64,000 nucleotides of DNA from JANQPX01 sp039197065 (GTDB lineage: Bacteria > Pseudomonadota > Alphaproteobacteria > Geminicoccales > Geminicoccaceae), in contig JBCCUL010000014.1 of assembly GCA_039197065.1 (NCBI GenBank), positions 124,001 through 188,000 of the forward strand. The letters run 5' to 3'. Position 1 is the stretch's first letter, and every line of letters begins with the position of its first letter. Below the pieces are notes generated by a model. It was not told the origin of the DNA. It saw only the letters and a program-made list of their open reading frames with translations, and made no database searches. Shown in pieces: positions 47,999 to 56,734 of the stretch. The position numbers were made by a program, and so were the translations under genes.

Positions 47999-48024
47999 AA
48001 AGCCGTCCGCTGACGGGGCGGCTT
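47999..48024 (-). terminator. Intrinsic terminator after the thiolase gene
   Basis: On the minus strand AAGCCG-N14-CGGCTT is followed by TTTC and further T-rich sequence, 15 bp past the thiolase stop. Confidence 0.5.
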
Positions 48025-48039
48025 CTCAACTCGATCAGG

Positions 48040-49215
48040 TCAATCGCGCGCGACGCAGAGAGCGATGCCCATGCCGCCGCCGATACAAAGCGTTGCCAAA
48101 CCCTTCTTGGCATCGCGCTTGACCATCTCATGCAGCAAGGTGACGAGAACACGCGTTCCAGACGCGCCGACAGGGTGTCCAAGAGCTATGGCGCCGCCAT
48201 TGACATTCACGTTGTCAGTGTTCCAGCCGAGGTCCTTATTGACGGCACAAGCCTGTGCGGCGAAGGCCTCGTTAGCCTCGATCAAGTCGAGATCATCGGC
48301 CTTCCAGCCGGCAAGCTCGAGAGCGCGTCTCGATGCCGGGATGGGGCCGGAGCCCATGATCGCGGGATCAACGCCGGCATGCGCCCAGGAAACCACCCGG
48401 GCAAGCGGTTCGATGCCGCGTTTGCTCGCTTCGTCCCCGGTCATCATCACGACGGCCGCCGCGCCGTCGTTGATGCCGGAAGCATTGCCGGCGGTCACCG
48501 TCCCGTCTTTTGCGAAAGCCGGCCGTAGTTTCGCCATGCCTTCGAGGGTCGCCCCAAAACGCGGGTATTCGTCGGTGTCGATGACCTTTTCCTCGCGTCT
48601 GCTCTTGACCGTTGCCGGAACAATCTCGTCCCTGAACTTTCCGTCTTTGATCGCAGCTTCGGCCTTGTTCTGCGAATTGACGGCGAATGCATCCTGCTCG
48701 TCCCGGGTGATTTGCCATTTTTCGGCAACGTTTTCTGCAGTATTGCCCATGTGATAGCCGTGGAATGCGTCCATCAGGCCGTCTTTGAGCATTGTGTCGA
48801 CCAGTTCGGCACCTCCCATTTTCACACCAGGCCTAAGGTGGGTGCAATGGGGCGCCTGACTCATGCTTTCCTGACCGCCAGCGACAACGATCTGGCTATC
48901 ACCGTTCTTGATCGCCTGATAGCCAAGCGCAACGGTACGCAATCCTGATCCGCACAGCTGATTGACGCCCCAAGCCGGAACCTCCATCGGCACGCCGGCA
49001 TTCATGGATGCCTGTCGAGCTGGATTTTGGCCCTGGCCGGCACTGAGGATTTGACCAAGGATGACTTCGGAAACTTCAGCGGGTTGCACGCCGGCGCGCT
49101 CAAGCGAGGCTTGGATCGCTATCTTGCCGAGATCATGCGCCGGCAACGACGAAAGTGCGCCGTTGAAGCTGCCGATCGGTGTTCTGGCTGCACTGGCTAT
49201 GACGATGTCAGACAT
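48040..49215 (-). CDS. Acetyl-CoA C-acetyltransferase
   Basis: Biosynthetic-type thiolase of 391 residues that condenses two acetyl-CoA to acetoacetyl-CoA. Active-site Cys in NQLCGSGLRTVALGY, the GHPVGASG loop (His) and the C-terminal CIGGGMGIA with the second catalytic Cys. The start is the ATG of MSDIVIASAARTPIG, with GGGAAG six bases upstream. It follows phaC on the same strand, so the first step of polyhydroxybutyrate synthesis is likely. The acetoacetyl-CoA reductase gene is not here. Confidence 0.95.
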   Translation of the reverse strand: MSDIVIASAARTPIGSFNGALSSLPAHDLGKIAIQASLERAGVQPAEVSEVILGQILSAGQGQNPARQASMNAGVPMEVPAWGVNQLCGSGLRTVALGYQAIKNGDSQIVVAGGQESMSQAPHCTHLRPGVKMGGAELVDTMLKDGLMDAFHGYHMGNTAENVAEKWQITRDEQDAFAVNSQNKAEAAIKDGKFRDEIVPATVKSRREEKVIDTDEYPRFGATLEGMAKLRPAFAKDGTVTAGNASGINDGAAAVVMMTGDEASKRGIEPLARVVSWAHAGVDPAIMGSGPIPASRRALELAGWKADDLDLIEANEAFAAQACAVNKDLGWNTDNVNVNGGAIALGHPVGASGTRVLVTLLHEMVKRDAKKGLATLCIGGGMGIALCVARD

Positions 49216-49350
49216 GCATGACTTCCCATTGGTTGACGGCTTCATCAGCCCCGATCATCGTTGAGTGGAATACGGTCTATTAAAAAGGGCCTCGAAAATT
49301 CTTCCAATCCCACCTGACCGATGACGATGGATCCTTGTCCTGAGCTAACT

Positions 49351-50529
49351 TCAGGATAAGGATGTTCCTGGCGTTTTACCAAGGTTTTTTTGCATTGCAG
49401 CAATTCGTTCCAGCCATCGAAGCAACGGATCCCAGAGCACGTTTTTAGCGTTCTTTCCGGTGATCATACCGATGTGGCCGGTTCTCGGTTTGACGAGTTC
49501 ATGGTTCCGAAGAATGCGCCCAAGGGCTTCCGCCGAATGAGGCGGAACGATCCGGTCGTGGTCAGGTATGGCGAGAAAAGTCGGCAGGTGAAGCCGCTCG
49601 GGCCTGATGGGAATGCCGGAGATCCGCCATGTGCCGCGCGCTGGCATATTGTTGCCATACCAGTCGACCAGACATTCGGTCGCGACCTCGGCACTCATTG
49701 AGACGCCATCATTTAGCCAATCCTCTATCGCAACAAACCTGTGTGCAGCATCCGATCCCAGTTCGGTTTTGGTGAAACGCGCAAACTTTCTCGGGACGGC
49801 CAACGGATCGATTTGTGCAAATAGCATTTGCTGAAAATCAACCGGCAGACTGCCGATGCAACCCGCACCGGATGCCAGAGCGACATGACATCGTCCGGCT
49901 TGATCAGTTGAATGATGATCTCGGCTGAAGTCCCAGGGGGGCGCAAGAAGTGCCAGGCCGGCCATCTGGTCATGACAAAGGCAAGCCAGCGCGGTGGTCA
50001 ACGTTCCGCCCATGCAATAGCCGAGGACCAGAGGGCGCCTACCGGTATCACGACGTATGTACCTCAGGGCAGGCTCCATATAGTCCTGCATAAGTTGGCT
50101 TAAGCCAAGCTGCCTGTTGGCGCCTGAGCTCTCGCCCCAATCGAAAAGTAAAGGACGAATGCCGCCGTCGCGGAGGAATTCGAGAAGGCTGACGCCCGGC
50201 ATGAGATCTAGAATGTAGGCGCGATTGATCAGCGAAGGGACGACCAGGAGAGGCCAGCCGTGGACCGGTCCATAGTCAATCAGTTGGCAGTTACCTTTTT
50301 TCCAGATCTTAGGCCTTTGTACGATACTTCTTCGATAGGGGTGAGTTCGATAGGCTTTGACGCCCCGATAGAAGGCGTTCAGCTGAGCCGGATTTACAGA
50401 TCGCCACGCCCATTCCGCATGGGCGATGTGCAACCCAAGCGGACGCGGACCGCAACGTTCGGTTTTGGCGTGCGCGAACTCGCGGTTGTTTTCTACGCTC
50501 CATTGATCAGGTTGGAGATTACTGCGCAT
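49351..50529 (-). CDS. phaC: Short PHA synthase-like alpha/beta hydrolase (PhaC)
   Basis: 392-residue polymerase-like protein, shorter than class I PHA synthases (about 590). The lipase-like box GYCMGG places the catalytic Cys at position 172. The acidic residue is in AIPDHDRIVPPHS and the His in TGHIGMI. The blocks LLVVPSLINRAYILDL and LFDWGESSGANRQLG are typical of PhaC. It probably polymerises 3-hydroxyacyl-CoA into storage granules. No strong ribosome site is visible, so the start is the first ATG. It is upstream of the thiolase gene in a likely two-gene operon. Confidence 0.87.
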   Translation of the reverse strand: MRSNLQPDQWSVENNREFAHAKTERCGPRPLGLHIAHAEWAWRSVNPAQLNAFYRGVKAYRTHPYRRSIVQRPKIWKKGNCQLIDYGPVHGWPLLVVPSLINRAYILDLMPGVSLLEFLRDGGIRPLLFDWGESSGANRQLGLSQLMQDYMEPALRYIRRDTGRRPLVLGYCMGGTLTTALACLCHDQMAGLALLAPPWDFSRDHHSTDQAGRCHVALASGAGCIGSLPVDFQQMLFAQIDPLAVPRKFARFTKTELGSDAAHRFVAIEDWLNDGVSMSAEVATECLVDWYGNNMPARGTWRISGIPIRPERLHLPTFLAIPDHDRIVPPHSAEALGRILRNHELVKPRTGHIGMITGKNAKNVLWDPLLRWLERIAAMQKNLGKTPGTSLS

Positions 50530-51224
50530 CGGGCATAGTCAGCAGCGGTTGAAGATACAGGTTGGCATGCTGGAGGGTTCGTCGATTTGTCTTGATGCGT
50601 TTTACTCGTTCATTGAACGATCCAGCATTTGAGAGTCGTCGGCGCTCGGTTCGAAACGATATGTTCAGTTTGACCATATCATCAGTGCCGTCGGCACCCG
50701 ATGGGGCATTGGCGTGTAGTTGAGGTCGCCATATCGATGACTGCGGCATTTTAGCTTTGCATCGCCGATCAACAAGTGTCTGTTTTGGATGGAGCCTAAG
50801 AGGAGACGCTTTCGATTGTTGAAGAGAGTATCAGGCACATCGTCACGCCTTGCCTACGGCGCTCCGACGACATGACGCAACCGCTTCCGCTCAGATGGTG
50901 GAGGCGTTTCGTCTGGCCATCGCCGGCTAACGGTTTGGTATCGGTTCATGCCAGTCAGCTTGGTTAACTCTCTGAAGGAACCGACTGGCGTCATCTAAAG
51001 CGCATCTGGTCGCCGACAGCGCTCTTGCATGTGATGTCTCTTGCGGCTTCGACAAAGGGCTGTCTGGATGCGTCCTTCACCCATGGGAAATGATCTGTCG
51101 CAGGCGTTTCAAAGCCATCGATCTTGATCGGGCACCAATTTTAGCGGCGGATGGCCATGCGTTGATCTTGCGCTGCGATGCCAACTTATGCGTGCATTTC
51201 GCTCAGTTCATTGGGTAAGTGATT
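50530..51224. other. Gene-free region
   Basis: About 695 bp between the phaC start and the end of the GAF-HisKA-REC gene. Short ORFs lack ribosome sites and protein-like composition. No repeat or RNA was recognised. Confidence 0.4.
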
Positions 51225-52481
51225 TCAGCCCGTAACGCCGGTTTCCGATGTCGCTTGAGATCGTTGTCCGCCGCCGCAGCGTTCGATAGCCTTGATAAGC
51301 GTCTCGTAGGTGACAGGTTTTGCTACATAATCATCCATACCTGCGGACAGATAACGTTCGCGATCGCCAACCAACGCTTCCCCGGTCAAGGCGATGATAG
51401 GCACCTTGGCTCGATCGTCAGGGAGTTGTCGAATGAGATCGGTGGTCTCAAAGCCGCTCATATCGGGCATTCGGCCATCCATCAAGACGATGTCGATGTG
51501 CTTTTCGTCGAGGATCTTGAGGACGGAGGCGCCATTGGGTGCTGTGGTTGCATTATAGCCTGCTTCTTCCAGTAAATCCTCGATGAGAAGCGCCATATCG
51601 GGATTGTCCTCAGCCACAAGAACGTCCCTGATCACACGCTGCTCGATGTCATGATTTGCGTTGCCGCTCAACCCTGTAACATCTTCACCTGCTGCCTGTT
51701 CCGATTGCGCATCAGGGGCTAGATCCGCCGCAACGTCGGGAGAGTCGCCGGCGGCGTGATCCGATCCGGCATCGAGCTTGGAGCGTTCAATCATGTGATC
51801 GAGCATGGAGAGCAGCGATTCGCCGGATCGCTTGATGATCTCGACGCGGTGGCGGTGACGGTCGCTGAGATCGTCGTCGATGAGGAGCAGCTCCGCCATG
51901 CCGAGCACGCCGTTCATCGGAGTGCGAAGGTCGTGGCTCATGGTTGTGAGACATACAGCGCTCTTGCTCTTGGAATGACTGGATTCCAAATGCTTAGAGC
52001 GAAATTCGAGCTGTTCGATGACGAGGGCGGCCAGGTCCTGCAGCCGGTCCGCGTCGGCTGCGGTGAAGCCAGGGCGGGGGCGGGTATCGGCGATGCAGAA
52101 GGTGCCGATAGGCTGGCCGTTCGGGGTTCGGAGCGGTGCGCCGGCGTAGAAGCGGAGGGACTGGGCTGAGGCGGTGCCGGGATCGCTCGCAAAGCGTTGA
52201 TCGGTGGCGACATTTTCGATGATCAGTGTTTCGCCATGTTCCGCGACATGGGTTGAAAATGTCGATATATCAATATGTTCGGCGGCTTCAAAGCCGAAGG
52301 TTGACTTGCTCCAGACACGCCCGCCGGCAGTGAAGGTGATTGCCGCCATGGGGGCGTCATAGAGACTGGCGGCCAGCCTGGTGAGGTGGTCGAAGACCGG
52401 TTCGGGCTCGCTGTCCAGGATCTGGTAACGCTCAAGGGCAGCGGTTCGCGCGCAGTCCTGGCGTTCGTTGCGCTGATCCAT
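51225..52481 (-). CDS. GAF-HisKA-receiver protein without ATPase domain
   Basis: 418 residues. GAF domain (about 20-160, FYAGAPLRTPNGQPIGTFCI), HisKA dimerisation helix with MSHDLRTPMNGVLGMAELLL (His183), then a 50-residue linker rich in Asp and Ala where the HATPase_c domain should be. A receiver follows with Asp335 (VLMDGRMPDMSGFE) and KPVT. The N, G1 and G2 boxes are absent, so it cannot phosphorylate itself. It probably relays phosphate from another kinase, or dimerises and receives a signal. It is divergent from the LRR-GTPase gene, with 400 bp between. Confidence 0.85.
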   Translation of the reverse strand: MDQRNERQDCARTAALERYQILDSEPEPVFDHLTRLAASLYDAPMAAITFTAGGRVWSKSTFGFEAAEHIDISTFSTHVAEHGETLIIENVATDQRFASDPGTASAQSLRFYAGAPLRTPNGQPIGTFCIADTRPRPGFTAADADRLQDLAALVIEQLEFRSKHLESSHSKSKSAVCLTTMSHDLRTPMNGVLGMAELLLIDDDLSDRHRHRVEIIKRSGESLLSMLDHMIERSKLDAGSDHAAGDSPDVAADLAPDAQSEQAAGEDVTGLSGNANHDIEQRVIRDVLVAEDNPDMALLIEDLLEEAGYNATTAPNGASVLKILDEKHIDIVLMDGRMPDMSGFETTDLIRQLPDDRAKVPIIALTGEALVGDRERYLSAGMDDYVAKPVTYETLIKAIERCGGGQRSQATSETGVTG

Positions 52482-52882
52482 GGCGAGGTCCGTCCCGGTG
52501 ATGATGGCTCCAACCGTTGGGGTATCAGTTAAAGGTGAAATATCGGTTAATGGGCTGCCGGACGACGGTCGATGCGCTCGACAACATCATCGACATCGGT
52601 GCGAAAACCGACGTCCCCGGCCGCGGATCTGCCTATGCGTCACTTCCGGGCGCTTTTGAACCGGAAACGCGCGCTTCGACGACAGTGCGCGATTCCCTGC
52701 GTGCGTTCATCGCCGATAACGGGCTTTTGGAACACACCGCCCGTGCGCTCCCGCCCGAAAGCGTGGGGCGACGCGCCCTGGCGTTGACGGGACCTCGTCA
52801 CGCCGGGTGGCGTGTGCGTACCGATTGACGCGTTCGCCCGAAACGCGCAAAAACATCGTCAATATTTTCGGGATCATGTGTA
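52482..52882. other. Divergent intergenic region
   Basis: About 400 bp between the GAF-HisKA-REC and LRR-GTPase genes. No clear promoter motif. An ORF crossing it has no ribosome site. A CGGGA nine bases before the LRR start may be its ribosome site. Confidence 0.35.
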
Positions 52883-55285
52883 TTGACGGCAGGCATCGAC
52901 ATCGCCCTTGCGCGCATCGCCGAAGAGGCGGTCGCCAAGACCGGGTTTCTCGATCTCGGGCGCCTTGGCCTGACGAGATTGCCCGATACGCTTTTCGAGC
53001 TAGACCATCTCCAGGCGCTCAATCTGGGCAGCAGCTATAACGCCGAGGATGGCGCCTGGCGACAGGCCAAGAGCAACATCGCGCCCAACAGCCTCGGTGA
53101 CAATCTTTCCCGATTGAGCCGTCTGCTTTCGTTAAGAGCCCTCACTTGCTCCTCTACCCAGGTTAGCGATCTGACGCCGCTCTCAGGTCTCGCCAGCCTG
53201 GAGAGCCTCGATTGCTCCTGGACCCAGGTTAGCGATCTGACGCCTCTGCAAGGTCTCGCCAGCCTGGAGAGCCTCGATTGCTCGGGGACCCAGGTTAGCG
53301 ATCTGACGCCGCTCTCAGGTCTCGCCAGCCTACAGAGCCTCACTTGCTCCTCTACCCAGGTTAGTGATCTGACGCCGCTCTCAGGTCTCGCCAGCCTGGA
53401 GAGCCTCGATTGCTCCTGGACCCAGGTTAGCGATCTAACGTCGCTCTCAGGTCTCGCCAGCCTGGAGAGCCTCGATTGCTCCTCTACCCAGGTTAGCGAT
53501 CTGACGCCGCTGGCAGGTCTGGCCAGCCTGCAGAGTCTCAATTGCTCCAGAACCCAGGTTAGCGATCTGACGCCGCTCTCAGGTCTCGCCAACCTGCAGC
53601 GCCTCACTTGCTCCTCGGCCCAGGTTAGTGATCTGACGCCGCTCTCAGGTCTCGCCAGCCTGGAGAGCCTCGATTGCTCCTCGACCCAGGTTAGTGATCT
53701 GACGCCGCTTGCCGGTCTCTCCAACCTACAGAGCCTCACTTGCTATTCGACTCGGATTAGTGATCTGACGCCGCTCGCTGATCTCGCTGGCCTGAGGGAG
53801 TTCGACGTTCGTGTTCGCATGATTGACAATTGGCCTAAAGATCTCTGGTCCAAGGAAGCCCTTGAGACTGTGAAGGGGTGGGGAGCGGAACTTACAGGCA
53901 TACCGACCGATATTCTGCCGGTCGGCATAAATGACAACTGCCTTCCTGCCATCCGCGCGCATCTCGACGATCTGGGTGAAAACCCGGAATCACTGACCGA
54001 CGTCAAGCTGATCGTTCTCGGCAATGGCCGGATCGGCAAGACCCAGATCGTCAATCGCATGCGGGGTGAGCCGTTCGAAAAGGATGCGGATTCGACCCAT
54101 GGCGTGTCGCTCGTTCAGGCGCAGATCTCGGGCTCGCCAGATGCAAAATTCAACATCTGGGATTTCGGCGGTCAGGATATTTATTTCGGCACCCACATGC
54201 TGTTTTTGAAGTCTCGCGCCGTGTTCATGCTGGTGTGGACGCCAAGCTCCGACGATTCCGATAGCCATGAGCATGGCGGTATGACCTTTCGCAACCAGCC
54301 ACTCGCCTGGTGGCTGGACTGCATCCGCCGTTTCGGCAATGACGGTTCGCCACTGGTCGTCGTCCAGAACCGGCTCGACGAGGATGGAGATCGCGGCGAT
54401 CATCCGGCCCTGGCGGACTGCCGGGATGAATGGACGTGGTGCCGCTCTGTTGCCTGTAGTGCGGCGACCGACGAGGGGCGGGGGGCGCTGGATGATCATC
54501 TCATGCACGCCGCGAAGCGCTTCAACCCGCCCTTGATCGGCAAGGGCCGGCTGGCGGTGATGCGCGAGTTGCAGAGGAGGCGCGAGGAGGATCGGGAGCG
54601 CGACGCTGAGGACAAGCGGCATCGCACGCTGACTTTTGAAGCGTTCAAGACGCTTTGCGAAACGACCGGCGGGATTTCCGATCCTGTGCAGTTTCTTCAC
54701 TTTCTGAATAATGCCGGGCAGGTCTTCTGGCGCGAGAATCTCTTTCAGAACCAGGTCATTCTCGATCAGGCTTGGGTGCTGGATGCCGTCTACAGCGTTT
54801 TCGATCGGAAGAACTGCCTAGATTATCTCAAACGCCATCACGGCCGTTTCACGAGAAGTGATCTCGACGCGTTGCTTTGGGGAGAACAGGGCTTCAGCCG
54901 AGGCGAGCAGGAGCTCTTTTTGTCCTTTATGGACTCCTGCGGCATCTGCTTCACGCTTCGAGCTGGCTCTGAAGACGCCGAGGCCGTCTATATCGCTCCC
55001 GATCATCTACCGGAGGATTGGGAGCCTGAGGCCAGGCAGGAACGTTGGGGCAAGGCCCCGCCGGATGCCGAGCTGACCTTCACCTGCGGATCCTTGCCGC
55101 CTCTGTTGATGCGCAATCTCATCTGCCGGATCGGCTCTAGGGCCGGGCTCAGCTGCGACTACTGGAAGAATGGCTTTTACGGTTATGAGCGCCGGACCGA
55201 TGCACGCGTGCTGGTCGAGCAGGAGATGGATGACCGGTGGAAAGGTTCGATCCGGATCCAGGTGCGGGGTTGGACGCTCGCATGA
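52883..55285 (+). CDS. LRR-ROC-COR GTPase (Roco-like), frame ends before TIR domain
   Basis: 800 residues. N-terminal helical segment (1-75), a leucine-rich repeat domain of nine near-identical 22-residue units (about 97-294), then a Roc/Ras-like GTPase with G1 GNGRIGKT (380-387), switch DFGGQ (427-431) and a degenerate G4 (NRLD). A COR-like region follows, with QVILDQAWVLDAVYSVFD and FSRGEQELFLSFMDSCGICF. Roco proteins dimerise through COR and cycle with GTP. Translation likely starts at TTG with CGGGA nine bases upstream. The final codons GWTLA then stop do not look like a domain end. The TIR domain continues in the next frame at once, so this is probably the front part of a split single protein. 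Confidence 0.85.
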   Translation: MTAGIDIALARIAEEAVAKTGFLDLGRLGLTRLPDTLFELDHLQALNLGSSYNAEDGAWRQAKSNIAPNSLGDNLSRLSRLLSLRALTCSSTQVSDLTPLSGLASLESLDCSWTQVSDLTPLQGLASLESLDCSGTQVSDLTPLSGLASLQSLTCSSTQVSDLTPLSGLASLESLDCSWTQVSDLTSLSGLASLESLDCSSTQVSDLTPLAGLASLQSLNCSRTQVSDLTPLSGLANLQRLTCSSAQVSDLTPLSGLASLESLDCSSTQVSDLTPLAGLSNLQSLTCYSTRISDLTPLADLAGLREFDVRVRMIDNWPKDLWSKEALETVKGWGAELTGIPTDILPVGINDNCLPAIRAHLDDLGENPESLTDVKLIVLGNGRIGKTQIVNRMRGEPFEKDADSTHGVSLVQAQISGSPDAKFNIWDFGGQDIYFGTHMLFLKSRAVFMLVWTPSSDDSDSHEHGGMTFRNQPLAWWLDCIRRFGNDGSPLVVVQNRLDEDGDRGDHPALADCRDEWTWCRSVACSAATDEGRGALDDHLMHAAKRFNPPLIGKGRLAVMRELQRRREEDRERDAEDKRHRTLTFEAFKTLCETTGGISDPVQFLHFLNNAGQVFWRENLFQNQVILDQAWVLDAVYSVFDRKNCLDYLKRHHGRFTRSDLDALLWGEQGFSRGEQELFLSFMDSCGICFTLRAGSEDAEAVYIAPDHLPEDWEPEARQERWGKAPPDAELTFTCGSLPPLLMRNLICRIGSRAGLSCDYWKNGFYGYERRTDARVLVEQEMDDRWKGSIRIQVRGWTLA
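53171..53764 (+). repeat. Nine 66-bp tandem repeats encoding LRR units
   Basis: Each unit encodes LTPLSGLASLESLDCSxTQVSD or a close variant. The nucleotide copies are nearly identical, including the AGGTTAGCGATCTGACGCCG core. Partial units flank both sides. Such identity suggests recent expansion or gene conversion and would allow unequal recombination that changes copy number. Confidence 0.9.
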
Positions 55286-55298
55286 GCTGGTCGCCGAA

Positions 55299-56027
55299 AT
55301 GGAAAAAGCACTCATCGAAGAAGAGCGGCGGCTGGGCTTGAGTTCGGAGCGGCAGGGAGATGAGCGGGCGACGGGAAGGCCTGATCGGGAGGAGCGTGCA
55401 ACTGATGTAGAGAAGCCCGAGCTGGATTTCGTGCCAGAGCCGCGTGAGGAGTGGACGTACTACGTCTCCTATGCCTGGGAGGATGATCGAAGCGAGGTGG
55501 GCAAGACGCGTGCTGTGATCGTCGATCAATTTTGTTCGCGCGCGAAGGAACAGGGCATCATCGTCAGGCGTGACAAGGACGTGATGACGCTCGGCGACCG
55601 TATCTCGACCTTCATGCAGCGGATCGCGCGCGGGGACCGGGTCATCGTCGTCCTCTCGGACAAATATCTGCGCTCGCCCTTCTGCATGTATGAGCTTTAC
55701 GAGATCTGGCTGCAGGCGCGGCGCGAGGACGAACGTTTTTTGAAGCGTATCCGGGTTTTCACGCAGGAGGATGCGAAGATCTGGACACCTCTGGATCGCG
55801 CCGACTACGCGATCTACTGGACCGACGAATATGAAAAGCATCAGAAGATCGTGAAAAAGCACGGGACGCATGTCTTCGGCGACAAGGACCAGATGGCGAT
55901 CAGCCTGATGCGGAAATTCTCATCGCACATCGGCGACATTCTGACGATCACCGCTGACACCCTGCAGCCGCGCAATCTGGACGAGTTGGTCGGCTACGGC
56001 CTGGATGACGGCGAGTTCGACGACTGA
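55299..56027 (+). CDS. TIR domain protein, downstream part of the split Roco gene
   Basis: The frame carries a helical linker (HELVAEMEKALIEEERRLG) and a TIR domain (YYVSYAWEDDRSEVGKTRAV, then VIVVLSDKYLRSPFCMYELY). The Glu in CMYEL (codon at 55692) corresponds to the NADase catalytic Glu of bacterial and plant TIRs. The listed ATG has no ribosome site. The frame is open back across the LRR-GTPase stop, and its residues before the ATG (RSHELVAE) continue the domain smoothly. I infer an interrupted LRR-ROC-COR-TIR protein: one extra G in the four-G run at 55266-55269 would explain it, or a +1 frameshift. If translated alone, it would be a soluble TIR effector of about 242 residues. Confidence 0.75.
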   Translation: MEKALIEEERRLGLSSERQGDERATGRPDREERATDVEKPELDFVPEPREEWTYYVSYAWEDDRSEVGKTRAVIVDQFCSRAKEQGIIVRRDKDVMTLGDRISTFMQRIARGDRVIVVLSDKYLRSPFCMYELYEIWLQARREDERFLKRIRVFTQEDAKIWTPLDRADYAIYWTDEYEKHQKIVKKHGTHVFGDKDQMAISLMRKFSSHIGDILTITADTLQPRNLDELVGYGLDDGEFDD

Positions 56028-56182
56028 CCCGCGCTGTGCGCCTTGCCGGCTCGGGCCGGGGCGATGGTCGCTGGCTGGATGATGAGTCAAAAATCAACTT
56101 GAAGTATATATATTTCTGGATGTAGATTTCGGTCTCAGACTATGCTGTGCATGGCTTTGTTCGTGGTTTGATCGGAGATGTT

Positions 56183-56470
56183 ATGGCTGCGCGTCCGGAA
56201 TTTGCCGACAGTGCCGTTCCCAGCTTGCCTAAGGGGGTCGAGCTCAAATTCGATCCTGCGGACAATGTCTGGAGCGTTTCCGTGCCGGCCCGCACCGTGA
56301 CGCCGGACGACATCGCGATCGAGGTTCTGAAGCGTTGTGACGGCCGGACGCCGATCGCGGTGATCGTCGACGAGCTGTCCCAGACCTTCTCGGCAAGCGC
56401 CGATCAGGTGGCGGCCGATGTCGACTCGATGCTGCAGGATCTGGTGGATCAGGGGATGGTCGAACTCTGA
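56183..56470 (+). CDS. pqqD: Orphan PqqD-family protein
   Basis: 95-residue protein of the PqqD/RiPP recognition element fold (SLPKGVELKFDPADNVWSV, then IAIEVLKRCDGRTPIAVIVD and a C-terminal Asp-rich helix). PqqD presents the PqqA precursor to the radical SAM enzyme PqqE. No pqqA, B, C or E is adjacent; a radical SAM gene of another type lies 6 kb away. The start with GGAG just upstream is used. It may be a residual PQQ gene or an adaptor for a different peptide. Confidence 0.85.
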   Translation: MAARPEFADSAVPSLPKGVELKFDPADNVWSVSVPARTVTPDDIAIEVLKRCDGRTPIAVIVDELSQTFSASADQVAADVDSMLQDLVDQGMVEL

Positions 56471-56501
56471 GACGCTGGCACGGATCCGATCGGATCTGAT
56501 C

Positions 56502-56542
56502 GAGACATACGCTCTATCTCTTTGTTGCCGCATTTCCTTATC
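56502..56542 (-). repeat. Dispersed repeat R2, copy 3 (inverted)
   Basis: The minus strand reads GATAAGGAAATGCGGCAACA then AAGAGATAGAGCGTATG. Homologous to the copies at 10530 and 45339, and again intergenic. Confidence 0.55.
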
Positions 56543-56734
56543 GAACCGGTGGTTCAACCTGTTCGGCAAAATCTCTGAGGCGGCAACCTTTTCTTAACCA
56601 AGATCTGCAAGACTGGCCTTGTTGTATCGATGCAGCGGGTCAGGCGTTCTGTCTTGCGGCACAGGCTCCAGCCTGCGCGGAATTCCTGACATCTTGAAGG
56701 TTCGAAAAGCGAAGGAGAAGGCGTTTGATCCAAA

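Noticed and set aside
47777..48030. Small ORFs between the cupin and thiolase genes
   Set aside because: No ribosome site or recognisable product; the region contains a terminator instead.
53035..53739. Long minus-strand ORF with repeats of the form RLCRLARPESGVRSLTW
   Set aside because: It is the antisense of the tandem LRR repeats; its regularity comes from the 66-bp period and it has no ribosome site.
53171..53764. Tandem repeats as a possible CRISPR array
   Set aside because: No spacers; the units are in frame and encode LRRs.
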